In this document: piece by piece, positions 1 through 6,431 of the stretch | How positions within the stretch are numbered: position 1 is the stretch's first letter | Layout: each line of letters starts with the position of its first letter | DNA from: Verrucomicrobiota bacterium | GTDB taxonomy: Bacteria > Verrucomicrobiota > Verrucomicrobiia > Verrucomicrobiales > Akkermansiaceae | DNA length: 10,142 nt | Direction: 5' to 3' | Assembly: GCA_026397695.1 (NCBI GenBank) | Contig: JAPLUJ010000482.1 | Span: 1,049 to 11,190 of the forward strand | Translations under genes and position numbers: made by a program | The notes under the pieces: model-generated | Database searches by the model: none | The model's input: only the letters and a program-made list of their open reading frames with translations | Told to the model about the DNA's origin: nothing

Positions 1-750
1 ACGGATATATTCCAGAAAGCTCGCTTTGACAAACGGCGCATCTAACCGATAGAGATACACCTCCTCGCCCTTGCGGAAATTCGTCCGCAGGCGGATCACG
101 TCGCGCTCGTCCGCGACCACATAAGTCAACTCGAACTGACGGTAGAGTCCGCCGAGCGCGGAATATGTCTCGCCACGCTCAGGACGGGTCTCGATGCTGA
201 AACAAACATGTCCGTCATTGCCGAAATCATACGACAGGATCGGGTGCGCCATGTAAGGCGATCCCCAATAGGTGATGAAAATATCCAGTCCGCGGAGATG
301 CCGCAGATCCAGCCGCCGCAGATCATACCGCAATGTGAAATCATCCTCCGTCTGATAATCCAAATTGCGGACGTTGTGGAGCGTCACCACCTCGCCCTCG
401 GTCGTCGCATAAGGCAACAGTGCCACCTCCGGCTTCCAATCGCGATACTGCCGGGGTTGCAGCGAGAACCACCACCCCATGACTCCGCCGATGCCCAGGG
501 CAACCACCAGTGCCGCCCGCCAGAAGGGTCGCACGAGAATGGCAACAACGAGGATCACAAGCGCGAAAACCCACGCCGCCACCGGCAGCCGGCCGACTTG
601 TGGAAAATCAAACCACAGTGCGCCGAACGCCCACAACGCGCCAACTAACAGCACGAACCCGGTGAGCACAGAGCACAGCAGCACAAACATTCCGAACAAA
701 ATTCCCCGCGGTTTTTTCTCCGGCATGGTGGCTGTTAGTGATGTGCTCAT
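1..750 (-). CDS. Membrane-anchored DUF4105 (Lnb N-terminal-like) protein, 3' end outside window
   Basis: The first 250 residues are visible; the gene runs off the left edge with no stop. The N-terminus has three hydrophobic segments (about residues 16-47, 58-74 and 80-96), so the protein is anchored in the inner membrane and the rest probably faces the periplasm. From about residue 155 the sequence fits DUF4105: an aromatic-rich YWGS stretch, then SYDFGNDGHVCFSIETR, GGLYRQFEL and the hallmark ADERDVIRLRTNFR, followed by VYLYR. This domain is named after the N-terminal periplasmic part of Lnb, a lipoprotein aminoacyl-modifying enzyme. Whether this member has that activity is unknown. The ATG at 750 overlaps the hisD stop by four bases (ATGA), so translation is probably coupled to hisD in one operon. 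The family call is from residue patterns only; function is open. Confidence 0.8.
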   Translation of the reverse strand, partial: MSTSLTATMPEKKPRGILFGMFVLLCSVLTGFVLLVGALWAFGALWFDFPQVGRLPVAAWVFALVILVVAILVRPFWRAALVVALGIGGVMGWWFSLQPRQYRDWKPEVALLPYATTEGEVVTLHNVRNLDYQTEDDFTLRYDLRRLDLRHLRGLDIFITYWGSPYMAHPILSYDFGNDGHVCFSIETRPERGETYSALGGLYRQFELTYVVADERDVIRLRTNFRKGEEVYLYRLDAPFVKASFLEYIR

Positions 751-2036
751 TGTTCCAAGCGGATGGCGGTGGAACGGCCGTGGGCGTCGAGGCCCTCGAT
801 GCGGGCGAACTCCTCGACCACCGCCAACGACGCTTTGACGGATTTTTTGTCGAGCCGCACAATACTGGTGCGGCGTTGGAACTGGTCCGCACGCAGGCCG
901 GAAAACGAGCGGCCCGCGCCGCCGGTGGGCAGCGTGTGGCTGGGGCCGGCGAGGAAATCCCCGACGGCAACGGGAGAATACGCGCCCAGATAGATCGCGC
1001 CGGCGGTGCGGATCTTCGGCAACCAGCGTTTTTCCTCAAGGGTGACGAGCGACAGGTGTTCCGGGCAGAAGGCGTTGGCGATGGCCACGGCATCCGCAAA
1101 CGATTTCACATGCAGCAAAAACGTCCCGGCCTTCAAAACATCGCGAATGATTTTCCCGCGTAACAGCGCGGGCAGTTGTTGCTGGATCGACTTGACCACC
1201 TTGCCTAACAGGGCTTGCGAATCCGTGGCGAATCCCACCACGCTGTCGCCTCCGTGTTCCGCCTGGGCGAGCATGTCCGCGGCGATGAAATCCGGATTGC
1301 CCGATTTGTCGGATAGAATGAGGATTTCGCTCGGGCCAGGCAGCAGATCGATGGCAACCGCACCGACAAGCTGGCGTTTCGCTTCGACGACGAAGCGGTT
1401 GCCGGGGCCGAAGATGCAATCCACCGGGCGGATCGATTTTGTGCCCAGCGCGAGCGCGGCAATCGCCTGGGCGCCGCCGACTTTGATGACTTCAGTGACG
1501 CCGGCGGCTAGCAGGGCGTAGAGCAGCGCCGGATTCACCGTGCCATCAGGCCCGCAGGGGGTCGCGGCGATGATTTCCGGCACGCCCGCGGCTTGGGCGA
1601 AGCCGGCGGTCATCAGCGCGGTGGAAACCAGTGGTGCCTTGCCACCTGGCACATAGACGCCCACCCGATCAAAGGGGGCGAAACGTTCGCCCACGGTGGC
1701 CCCTTCGGCATTCCGGGTGGACCAATTCTTGCGCAGGCCGTGTTGCGCGAAGTCATGGATGTTTTTCAGACTGCGGGCAACCGCCATGCGGGTGGCCGGA
1801 GTGACGGCTTTGCGTGCGGCGGCAAACTCCGCGCCGGTGACAAACAGAGTTTTGGGGGTGAGCAGCGCGCCGTCGAAGCGTTTGGTAAAGGTGACCAACG
1901 CCTCATCCCCCTTGGCGGCAACATGGGCGATGATTTCGGCCACCAAATCGCGGACTGCGGTTGCAGGCAGGGCGCGGCGCTTGAGGCGGCGAACAAAGGC
2001 CGTGTAGCCGGAATCGTGGTGACTGAGGATTTTCAT
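747..2036 (-). CDS. hisD: Histidinol dehydrogenase HisD
   Basis: Catalyses the last two steps of histidine synthesis, the NAD-dependent four-electron oxidation of L-histidinol to L-histidine, as a cytosolic zinc homodimer. With the ATG at 2036 the protein has 429 residues, close to the family norm of about 430. Hallmarks in order: RVGVYVPGG (124-132), FGPGN (209-213), GPSE (234-237), QAEHG (258-262), CPEHL (324-328), YSPVAVGDFLAGPSHTLPT (353-371) and EGLDAHG (414-420). The zinc ligands of the E. coli enzyme correspond to Q258, H261, D360 and H419, and the catalytic pair to E326/H327, so the enzyme should be active. The frame stays open upstream to a TTG at 2123 and an ATG at 2060, but those would add non-conserved residues, and a promoter-like sequence at 2056-2084 argues for 2036. 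No other his gene is next to it; its partner is the overlapping DUF4105 gene. Confidence 0.96.
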   Translation of the reverse strand: MKILSHHDSGYTAFVRRLKRRALPATAVRDLVAEIIAHVAAKGDEALVTFTKRFDGALLTPKTLFVTGAEFAAARKAVTPATRMAVARSLKNIHDFAQHGLRKNWSTRNAEGATVGERFAPFDRVGVYVPGGKAPLVSTALMTAGFAQAAGVPEIIAATPCGPDGTVNPALLYALLAAGVTEVIKVGGAQAIAALALGTKSIRPVDCIFGPGNRFVVEAKRQLVGAVAIDLLPGPSEILILSDKSGNPDFIAADMLAQAEHGGDSVVGFATDSQALLGKVVKSIQQQLPALLRGKIIRDVLKAGTFLLHVKSFADAVAIANAFCPEHLSLVTLEEKRWLPKIRTAGAIYLGAYSPVAVGDFLAGPSHTLPTGGAGRSFSGLRADQFQRRTSIVRLDKKSVKASLAVVEEFARIEGLDAHGRSTAIRLEQ

Positions 2037-2055
2037 ACCATGGAGAGATGCCCGA

Positions 2056-2084
2056 AGCATAAACACCGGACCGGCGTTCGCCAA
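2056..2084 (-). promoter_or_regulatory. Possible sigma70-type promoter for hisD
   Basis: Read on the minus strand, TTGGCG (2084-2079) is followed after exactly 17 bases by TATGCT (2061-2056), a fair match to -35 and -10 boxes. Transcription would start near 2049, giving a leader of roughly 13 bases before the ATG at 2036. It lies in the divergent hisD/korA gap, where a promoter is expected. The match is by eye and such matches arise by chance. Confidence 0.35.
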
Positions 2085-2198
2085 GCATGATCCGGATGCC
2101 GCCAGAAAAAAACCTTCTAACAACGCATGACCCTCCCCGCGGACAATACCGGATGGTTGTTTCCGGCTGAAAAAACCTCACAAACCCCACCGCGGACC

Positions 2199-2227
2199 TT
2201 GACGCCCCGGAGACCCGCTCGTAAACT
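2199..2227 (+). promoter_or_regulatory. Possible sigma70-type promoter for korAB
   Basis: TTGACG (2199-2204), a five-of-six match to the -35 box, is followed after 17 bases by TAAACT (2222-2227), a four-of-six match to the -10 box. Transcription would begin near 2234, about 22 bases before the preferred korA ATG at 2256. That would exclude the upstream in-frame ATG at 2127 as the start. Visual match only. Confidence 0.45.
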
Positions 2228-2255
2228 TCGGCAGTTCCAAATCCTATCGAATTCC

Positions 2256-4082
2256 ATGACACCCACCACCCGCGGCTTCCGCGAGATGAAATCCGTAGTC
2301 GTCCGCTTTGCCGGCGATTCCGGCGACGGAATGCAAATTGTTGGCGAACGATTCACCGACACCAGCGTGACGGTTCCCAACGCCATCGCCACGTTTCCGG
2401 ATTACCCGTCCGAAATCCGTGCGCCGATCGGCACCATCGCCGGCGTCTCCGCCTTCCAAGTCCACTTCGGCAGTCTGGCCGTGCTCACGCCGGGCGATGA
2501 ACCCGACGCGCTGGTCGTCATGAACCCCGCAGCCCTGGCGGTGCATCTCTACGACCTGGTCGCAGGCGGACTATTGATCGTCAATGCCGCCGCCTTCACC
2601 CAGGAAAACCTGGAGATGGCCCATTTCATGACCAATCCGCTCAATGACCCGGCGGTCCTGAAAAAATACGAAGTCATCTCCATCGACATCACCGGACTCA
2701 CGCTCGAAGCGCTCAAGGACAGCCCGTTACCCCATCGCGAGAAACTCCGCGCCAAGAATTTTTTCGCCCTCGGGTTCACCTACTGGGTATATAGTAGGCC
2801 GCTTGAGCCGACCATCGACTATATCAACTCCAAGTGGGCCGCCAAGTCGCCCGACCTCGCCGCGGCGAACATCCGCGTGCTGAAAGCCGGCTATTTCCTC
2901 GGGGAAACCACCGAAACCACCCGCAACCGCTACATGGTGGCACGGGCTGAGATCGAGCCCGGCACGTATCGCAAGATTTCCGGCAACGAAGCCATCGCGC
3001 TCGGTCTGATAGCGGGGGCGAAGAAAGCCGGTCGCGCCCTGTTGTTTTCGGGTTATCCGATCACCCCGGCCACGGCGATTCTCGAAACCCTGGCGGCCTA
3101 TCAGCACTTCGGCGTGAAAACCGTGCAGGCGGAGGATGAGATCGCCGCCATCGGGGTGGCACTCGGTGCCAGCTTTGCCGGGCAAATCGGCGTCACCGCC
3201 ACCAGTGGTCCGGGCATGTGCTTGAAGAGCGAGTTCATTGGCCTCGCGGTCTCTGCGGAACTCCCGCTCGTCATCATCAACGTGCAGCGCGGCGGCCCTA
3301 GCACCGGCTTGCCCACCAAGACCGAACAATCCGACTTGTTGCAGGCGCTCTTCGGGCGCCACGGCGAAAGCCCGGTGCCGGTCGTCGCTGCGAATTCGCC
3401 GTCCGATGGATTTCGTGCCGCCTTCGAGGCGGTGCGCATCGCATTGGAATACTCGACGCCGGTGATTCTTTTGAGCGACGGTTATCTGGCGAATGGTTCC
3501 GAGCCGTGGAAGCTGCCGGATGCGGCCTCCCTACCGGAAATCCAGGTGCCCTTTGCCGACCCGTCGAAACCCTACGTCGCGTACGCCCGCAATCCGGCAA
3601 CCGGGGTTCGCATCCAAGCCATCCCGGGTCAAGCCGGCCTCGAACATTGCATCGGCGGGCTCGAAAAAGACCTCCATGGAACTATCAGCTACGACCCGGA
3701 AAACCATAGCGAAATGACCCGCCTGCGGGCCGCCAAGGTGGCGGGTGTTGCTAACAGCATCCCGGAGCACAGCGGCAAGGTCCTTGTTCTTGGTTGGGGC
3801 GGCACCCATGGCGCGATCACTTCGGCGGTCGAGGCGCTGCAGGCCGAAGGCCACGCGGTGACCAGCACCAACCTGCGCTACCTGAATCCCTTGCCACCCG
3901 ACCTCGGCGCACTGCTCAAGGGTTTCGACAAGGTGCTCATCCCGGAACTCAACTCCGGCCAACTTTGCATGCTGATCCGGGCGCGTTTCCTGATCGATGC
4001 CGTTAGTTTGCCGAAAATCAAGGGGCGCCCGTTCAAAATCAGCGAAATCCGCGATCGCATCCTGCAACTCCTCAACGACTGA
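2256..4082 (+). CDS. korA: 2-oxoacid:ferredoxin oxidoreductase, fused gamma-alpha subunit (KorA)
   Basis: Large subunit of a 2-oxoacid:ferredoxin oxidoreductase, which with KorB oxidatively decarboxylates a 2-oxoacid, probably 2-oxoglutarate, to the acyl-CoA and reduces ferredoxin. From the ATG at 2256 it has 608 residues, right for the fused gamma-alpha form. The N-terminal gamma domain starts with VVVRFAGDSGDGMQ (14-27) and runs to about residue 190. The alpha domain carries SGYPITPAT (265-273), QAEDEIAAIGVALGASFAG (291-309), TSGPG (316-320), and RGGPSTGLPTKTEQSDL (345-361), the signature of the KorA branch. A C-terminal domain from about residue 505 (VLVLGWGGTHG) matches the usual domain order. 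An in-frame ATG at 2127 would add 43 low-complexity residues that the family lacks and lies upstream of the putative promoter. korB follows after five bases. Substrate preference is inferred from family resemblance. Confidence 0.93.
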   Translation: MTPTTRGFREMKSVVVRFAGDSGDGMQIVGERFTDTSVTVPNAIATFPDYPSEIRAPIGTIAGVSAFQVHFGSLAVLTPGDEPDALVVMNPAALAVHLYDLVAGGLLIVNAAAFTQENLEMAHFMTNPLNDPAVLKKYEVISIDITGLTLEALKDSPLPHREKLRAKNFFALGFTYWVYSRPLEPTIDYINSKWAAKSPDLAAANIRVLKAGYFLGETTETTRNRYMVARAEIEPGTYRKISGNEAIALGLIAGAKKAGRALLFSGYPITPATAILETLAAYQHFGVKTVQAEDEIAAIGVALGASFAGQIGVTATSGPGMCLKSEFIGLAVSAELPLVIINVQRGGPSTGLPTKTEQSDLLQALFGRHGESPVPVVAANSPSDGFRAAFEAVRIALEYSTPVILLSDGYLANGSEPWKLPDAASLPEIQVPFADPSKPYVAYARNPATGVRIQAIPGQAGLEHCIGGLEKDLHGTISYDPENHSEMTRLRAAKVAGVANSIPEHSGKVLVLGWGGTHGAITSAVEALQAEGHAVTSTNLRYLNPLPPDLGALLKGFDKVLIPELNSGQLCMLIRARFLIDAVSLPKIKGRPFKISEIRDRILQLLND

Positions 4083-4087
4083 TCTCC

Positions 4088-5119
4088 ATGACCACAGAAC
4101 TGCAAAACGTCCCGCCGCATGCGGAATTCAGCCGCAAGGATCTCGTCACGTCCAACGACGTCCGCTGGTGCCCGGGCTGCGGCGATTACGCGATTCTCAA
4201 TTCCCTCCAGCGCACGTTTCCGGAACTCGGCGTGCCGCGCGAGAACTTCGTCATCGTCAGCGGCATCGGCTGCTCCAGTCGCTTTCCGTATTACATGAAC
4301 ACCTACGGGTTTCATAGTATCCACGGCCGCGCGCCCACCGTGGCCACCGGCATCAAGGTCGCCAACCCCGATCTATCAGTTTGGATCGTCACCGGCGACG
4401 GCGACGGCCTGAGCATCGGCGGCAACCACATGCTCCACCTGCTTAGGCGCAATCTCAACGTCACCGTGCTGCTTTTCAACAACCGGATCTATGGTCTGAC
4501 CAAAGGTCAATACAGTCCCACCTCGCCGCTCGGCACCAAGACCAAGACCACGCCCACCGGATCGATTGATAATCCGATTCACCCGTTGTTGTTCGCGCTT
4601 GGTGCCGAAGCCACGTTTATTGCCCGCACCGTGGACAACAACCCGAAGCACATGGTGGAGATCTTCACTGCCGCCCACCAACACCAAGGGGTTTCATTTG
4701 TCGAAATCCTCCAAAACTGCGTGATCTTCAATGATGCCACTTGGGATCCGGTTTACAGCAAGGAAAACCGCGACAGCCAGATGCTCTTCCTCGAGACTGG
4801 CAAACCCCTGCTCTTCGGCAAAAACAAGGAAAAGGCAATCCGCATCACGGGCCTCGCCCCGGAAATCATCGATGCCGCCACCGCCGCTCCCAATGAAATC
4901 CTCATCCATCAACCGGAGCAATCGAGCCCGTTGTATTCCCAAATGTTAGCTACTTTGGGACTGCCGGATTTCCCCACCCCGGTGGGTGTCATCCGCCAGA
5001 TCCAACGCCCGACCTACGAATCCCTCATCCACAACCAGGGCGAGCAAGCCAAAACCAAACGCGGCACCGGCACCTGGCAGGAATTGCTCCATGGCGATTC
5101 AACGTGGACGGTCGCGTGA
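4088..5119 (+). CDS. korB: 2-oxoacid:ferredoxin oxidoreductase, beta subunit (KorB)
   Basis: TPP-binding catalytic subunit of the complex formed with KorA, 343 residues, the usual length for KorB. The [4Fe-4S] ligands expected from two-subunit OFORs are all present: C28 and C31 in WCPGCGDY, C62 in GIGCSS and C211 in QNCVIFND. The TPP/magnesium motif is GDGDGLSIGG (103-112), ending at FNN (130-132). IYGLTKGQYSPTS (134-146) and YGFHSIHGRAPTVATG (73-88) are typical of the 2-oxoglutarate-type branch. No delta (ferredoxin-like) subunit or ferredoxin gene lies beside it, so electrons must go to a ferredoxin encoded elsewhere. The start is five bases after the korA stop and has no Shine-Dalgarno sequence, so translation is probably coupled. 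The stop lies 13 bases before the first REP palindrome, which could stabilise or end the mRNA. Confidence 0.94.
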   Translation: MTTELQNVPPHAEFSRKDLVTSNDVRWCPGCGDYAILNSLQRTFPELGVPRENFVIVSGIGCSSRFPYYMNTYGFHSIHGRAPTVATGIKVANPDLSVWIVTGDGDGLSIGGNHMLHLLRRNLNVTVLLFNNRIYGLTKGQYSPTSPLGTKTKTTPTGSIDNPIHPLLFALGAEATFIARTVDNNPKHMVEIFTAAHQHQGVSFVEILQNCVIFNDATWDPVYSKENRDSQMLFLETGKPLLFGKNKEKAIRITGLAPEIIDAATAAPNEILIHQPEQSSPLYSQMLATLGLPDFPTPVGVIRQIQRPTYESLIHNQGEQAKTKRGTGTWQELLHGDSTWTVA

Positions 5120-5123
5120 TGAG

Positions 5124-5219
5124 CCAAGGACCGCGAGTCTCCAGACTCGCCAGCGCCAAGGACCGTGAGTCTCCAGACTCGCCAACGCCAAGGACCGCGA
5201 GTCTCCAGACTCGCTAACG
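5124..5219 (+). repeat. REP array 1: three tandem 32-base units
   Basis: Three head-to-tail units of exactly 32 bases (5124-5155, 5156-5187, 5188-5219) differ by only a few substitutions. Each holds the palindrome GCGAGTCTCCAGACTCGC, with 8-base arms and a CC loop, at 5133, 5165 (one arm mismatch, GTGAGTCT) and 5197, preceded by CCAAGGACC. All three have the same orientation, called A here (GGACC to the left). The array begins five bases after the korB stop. A role in mRNA 3' end formation is possible but not shown. Confidence 0.93.
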
Positions 5220-5242
5220 GAAGACACCAAAAAACATGCAGC

Positions 5243-5434
5243 GTCCGCCACTCCACCATGTCTATTCCTCCACAGGCGAGTCTGGAGACTCGCGCTCCAC
5301 CCTGCCGTCCGCCACTCCACCATGTCTATTCTTCCACAGGCGAGTCTGGAGACTCGCGCTCCACCCTGCCGTCCGCCTAGCCACTTTATCTATTCTTGCA
5401 CAGGCGAGTCTGGAGACTCGCGGTCCACCCTCCC
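5243..5434 (+). repeat. REP array 2: three tandem 64-base units
   Basis: Three direct repeats of 64 bases start at 5243, 5307 and 5371, each opening with GTCCGCC. The first two are nearly identical; the third is more diverged. Each contains the palindrome GCGAGTCTGGAGACTCGC, at 5276, 5340 and 5404, in the orientation opposite to array 1 (B, with GCTCC or GGTCC to the right). The third unit overlaps the left end of the RAYT element and the 3' end of the RAYT reading frame. Confidence 0.9.
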
Positions 5435-6055
5435 GTCCACCCTCCCGTCCGCCCTCCCGTCCTTTTTCATTCCCGCGCTGCTCCACGGCCAATCCTCCGG
5501 GGTTGCACACAGCCCGGCCTTCACTGGATTATTCCTCAAGTAGGCCCGCGCATTTGCCAGATGATCCAAATCGCGAATATAGCGATCATGGTAATCCAAG
5601 GCCCAGAACGGCCCACGGTGCCCCGCATGTTCTGCATTGATTTTCCTCGCGGTGAATGTCTTCCATGATCTAACAATTTCACCCAACGAGGTTCCGAAAC
5701 AACAATGCATCAGCACATGCACATGATTCGGCATCACGCACCACTCCAACAACCGGTAACGATCCCCGTCGAAGCGCAGGAACGCAGTCTGCACAATCTC
5801 CGCACAAGCGGGTTCCCTCAACAGACAACTTCCATATCCCGCATCCTCATATCGGGCGACCATCCGGCGGAGTTGTGTTTGGAGTTTTCCCTCGTCCAAA
5901 CCGCTGCGCTCCAATTCCCTTTTCCAGCCAAGCACCACTTTCGCGGGCAGGGCATCCGCCAATCGGAACGTCAGCGCCTGGATCTCCCCGGCAGCATCCA
6001 AATGTGGTAGATACCCCCGCGAATGCCAACCCTTGTGCCGGAAATCTTCATGCAT
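5390..6055 (-). CDS. REP-associated tyrosine transposase (RAYT, Y1/HUH family)
   Basis: A 221-residue single-strand DNA transposase related to IS200/IS605 TnpA, of the branch that maintains REP sequences. The N-terminus has the typical GWHSRGYLPHLD (9-20) and ITFRL-like LTFRLADALP (28-37). The HUH metal-binding motif is in CVMPNHVHVLM (H111, H113). YHDRYIRD (155-162) precedes AYLRNNPVKAGL (171-182), whose Y172 is the likely nucleophile, and PEDWPWSSA (186-194) closes the conserved core. All catalytic residues are present, so it may be active. Residues from about 197 on are not core: they come from the 12-base repeats (DGR repeats) and then from the REP palindrome itself (RESPDSPV) before TAG at 5390-5392. 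It converges on korB and is flanked on both sides by its presumed REP substrates. No clear Shine-Dalgarno precedes the ATG at 6055. Confidence 0.93.
   Translation of the reverse strand: MHEDFRHKGWHSRGYLPHLDAAGEIQALTFRLADALPAKVVLGWKRELERSGLDEGKLQTQLRRMVARYEDAGYGSCLLREPACAEIVQTAFLRFDGDRYRLLEWCVMPNHVHVLMHCCFGTSLGEIVRSWKTFTARKINAEHAGHRGPFWALDYHDRYIRDLDHLANARAYLRNNPVKAGLCATPEDWPWSSAGMKKDGRADGRVDGRVDRESPDSPVQE
5425..5460 (+). repeat. Three 12-base tandem repeats with G-quadruplex potential on the minus strand
   Basis: CCACCCTCCCGT occurs at 5425-5436 and 5437-5448 and, with one change, at 5449-5460. On the minus strand these give six GGG runs between 5458 and 5428 with loops of one or five bases, which fits a G-quadruplex. 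In the RAYT frame they encode repeated Asp-Gly-Arg-Val/Ala near the C-terminus. They sit directly beside the palindrome at 5404-5421. Confidence 0.85.
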
Positions 6056-6080
6056 TCACAAGTGTGGCATCTCTTCCCAC

Positions 6081-6112
6081 GGACCGCGAGTCTCCAGACT
6101 CGCCAGTGCAAG
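6081..6112 (-). repeat. Single REP copy, right end of the RAYT unit
   Basis: Palindrome GCGAGTCTCCAGACTCGC at 6086-6103 in orientation A, with GGACC to its left and CAGTGCAAG to its right. The full 32 bases are the inverted partner of 5395-5426. It lies just upstream of the RAYT start, where a palindrome could also affect RAYT expression. Confidence 0.9.
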
Positions 6113-6144
6113 AAAAGTCAAAGGGACAGAGGTATGTGGCGTTT

Positions 6145-6340
6145 CTTTGGCTGTCCGGCCACTGGCGAGTCTGGAGACTCGCGGTCCTTCTTTGGCTGTC
6201 CGGTCACTGGCGAGTCTGGAGACTCGCGGTCCTTCTTTGGCTGTCCGGCCACTGGCGAGTCTGGAGACTCGCGGTCCTTCTTTGGTTGTCCGGCCACTGG
6301 CGAGTCTGGAGACTCGCGGTCCTTCCTTGGTTGTCCGGCC
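6145..6340 (+). repeat. REP array 3: four tandem 45-base units plus a partial fifth
   Basis: Units at 6145-6189, 6190-6234, 6235-6279 and 6280-6324 are almost identical. Each consists of CTTTGGCTGTCCGGCCACTG followed by GCGAGTCTGGAGACTCGC and GGTCCTT. Palindromes start at 6165, 6210, 6255 and 6300, all in orientation B. A truncated fifth unit (6325-6340) stops before the palindrome. Unit 4 and the partial unit share a GGTTGTCC variant, which suggests growth by stepwise duplication. The 45-base period is a multiple of three and free of stops in all six frames, so long reading frames cross it. None looks like a real gene of its own. Confidence 0.94.
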
Positions 6341-6431
6341 TGGCATCATCGGGCAGTCCGTGGCTCGGATTCAAACACCCACACTCATTTTGCGCTTTGT
6401 TCTGCGGGGAGCCTGGCGCAGCGTCCCCGCC

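Larger units (their letters stand above)
5395..6112. mobile_element. REP-RAYT unit bounded by 32-base inverted repeats
   Basis: A 32-base sequence containing the REP palindrome lies at 5395-5426. Its inverted copy lies at 6081-6112, with 31 of 32 positions matching when one is reverse-complemented. The two copies bracket the RAYT gene, whose start is 26 bases inside the right copy and whose stop is three bases outside the left copy. Known RAYT genes are typically single-copy and flanked by inverted REPs that the protein binds and cleaves, so these are the likely functional ends. No target-site duplication is apparent, and whether the whole 718 bases ever moved as a unit cannot be told from this window. 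Confidence 0.75.

Noticed and set aside
1593..2090. Plus-strand frame antisense to hisD
   Set aside because: It has no family features and lies entirely opposite a well-supported enzyme gene.
2037..2123. Upstream hisD starts (TTG at 2123, ATG at 2060)
   Set aside because: They would add 29 or 8 residues not typical of HisD and lie upstream of or within the putative promoter; 2036 gives the normal length with zinc ligands at the expected positions.
2127..2255. korA starting at the ATG at 2127
   Set aside because: The added 43 residues are low-complexity and family members begin close to the VVVRFAGDSGDG motif; a promoter-like sequence lies between 2127 and 2256.
5014..5510. Minus-strand short frames across arrays 1 and 2
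   Set aside because: Their residues are repeat-coded (for example SLQTR, ESGDSRS) and they arise from stop-free palindromes.
6145..6340. CRISPR array (regular 45-base repeats with a palindromic core)
   Set aside because: The segments between palindromes are nearly identical to each other, so there are no unique spacers, and no cas gene is present. It is a REP tandem array.
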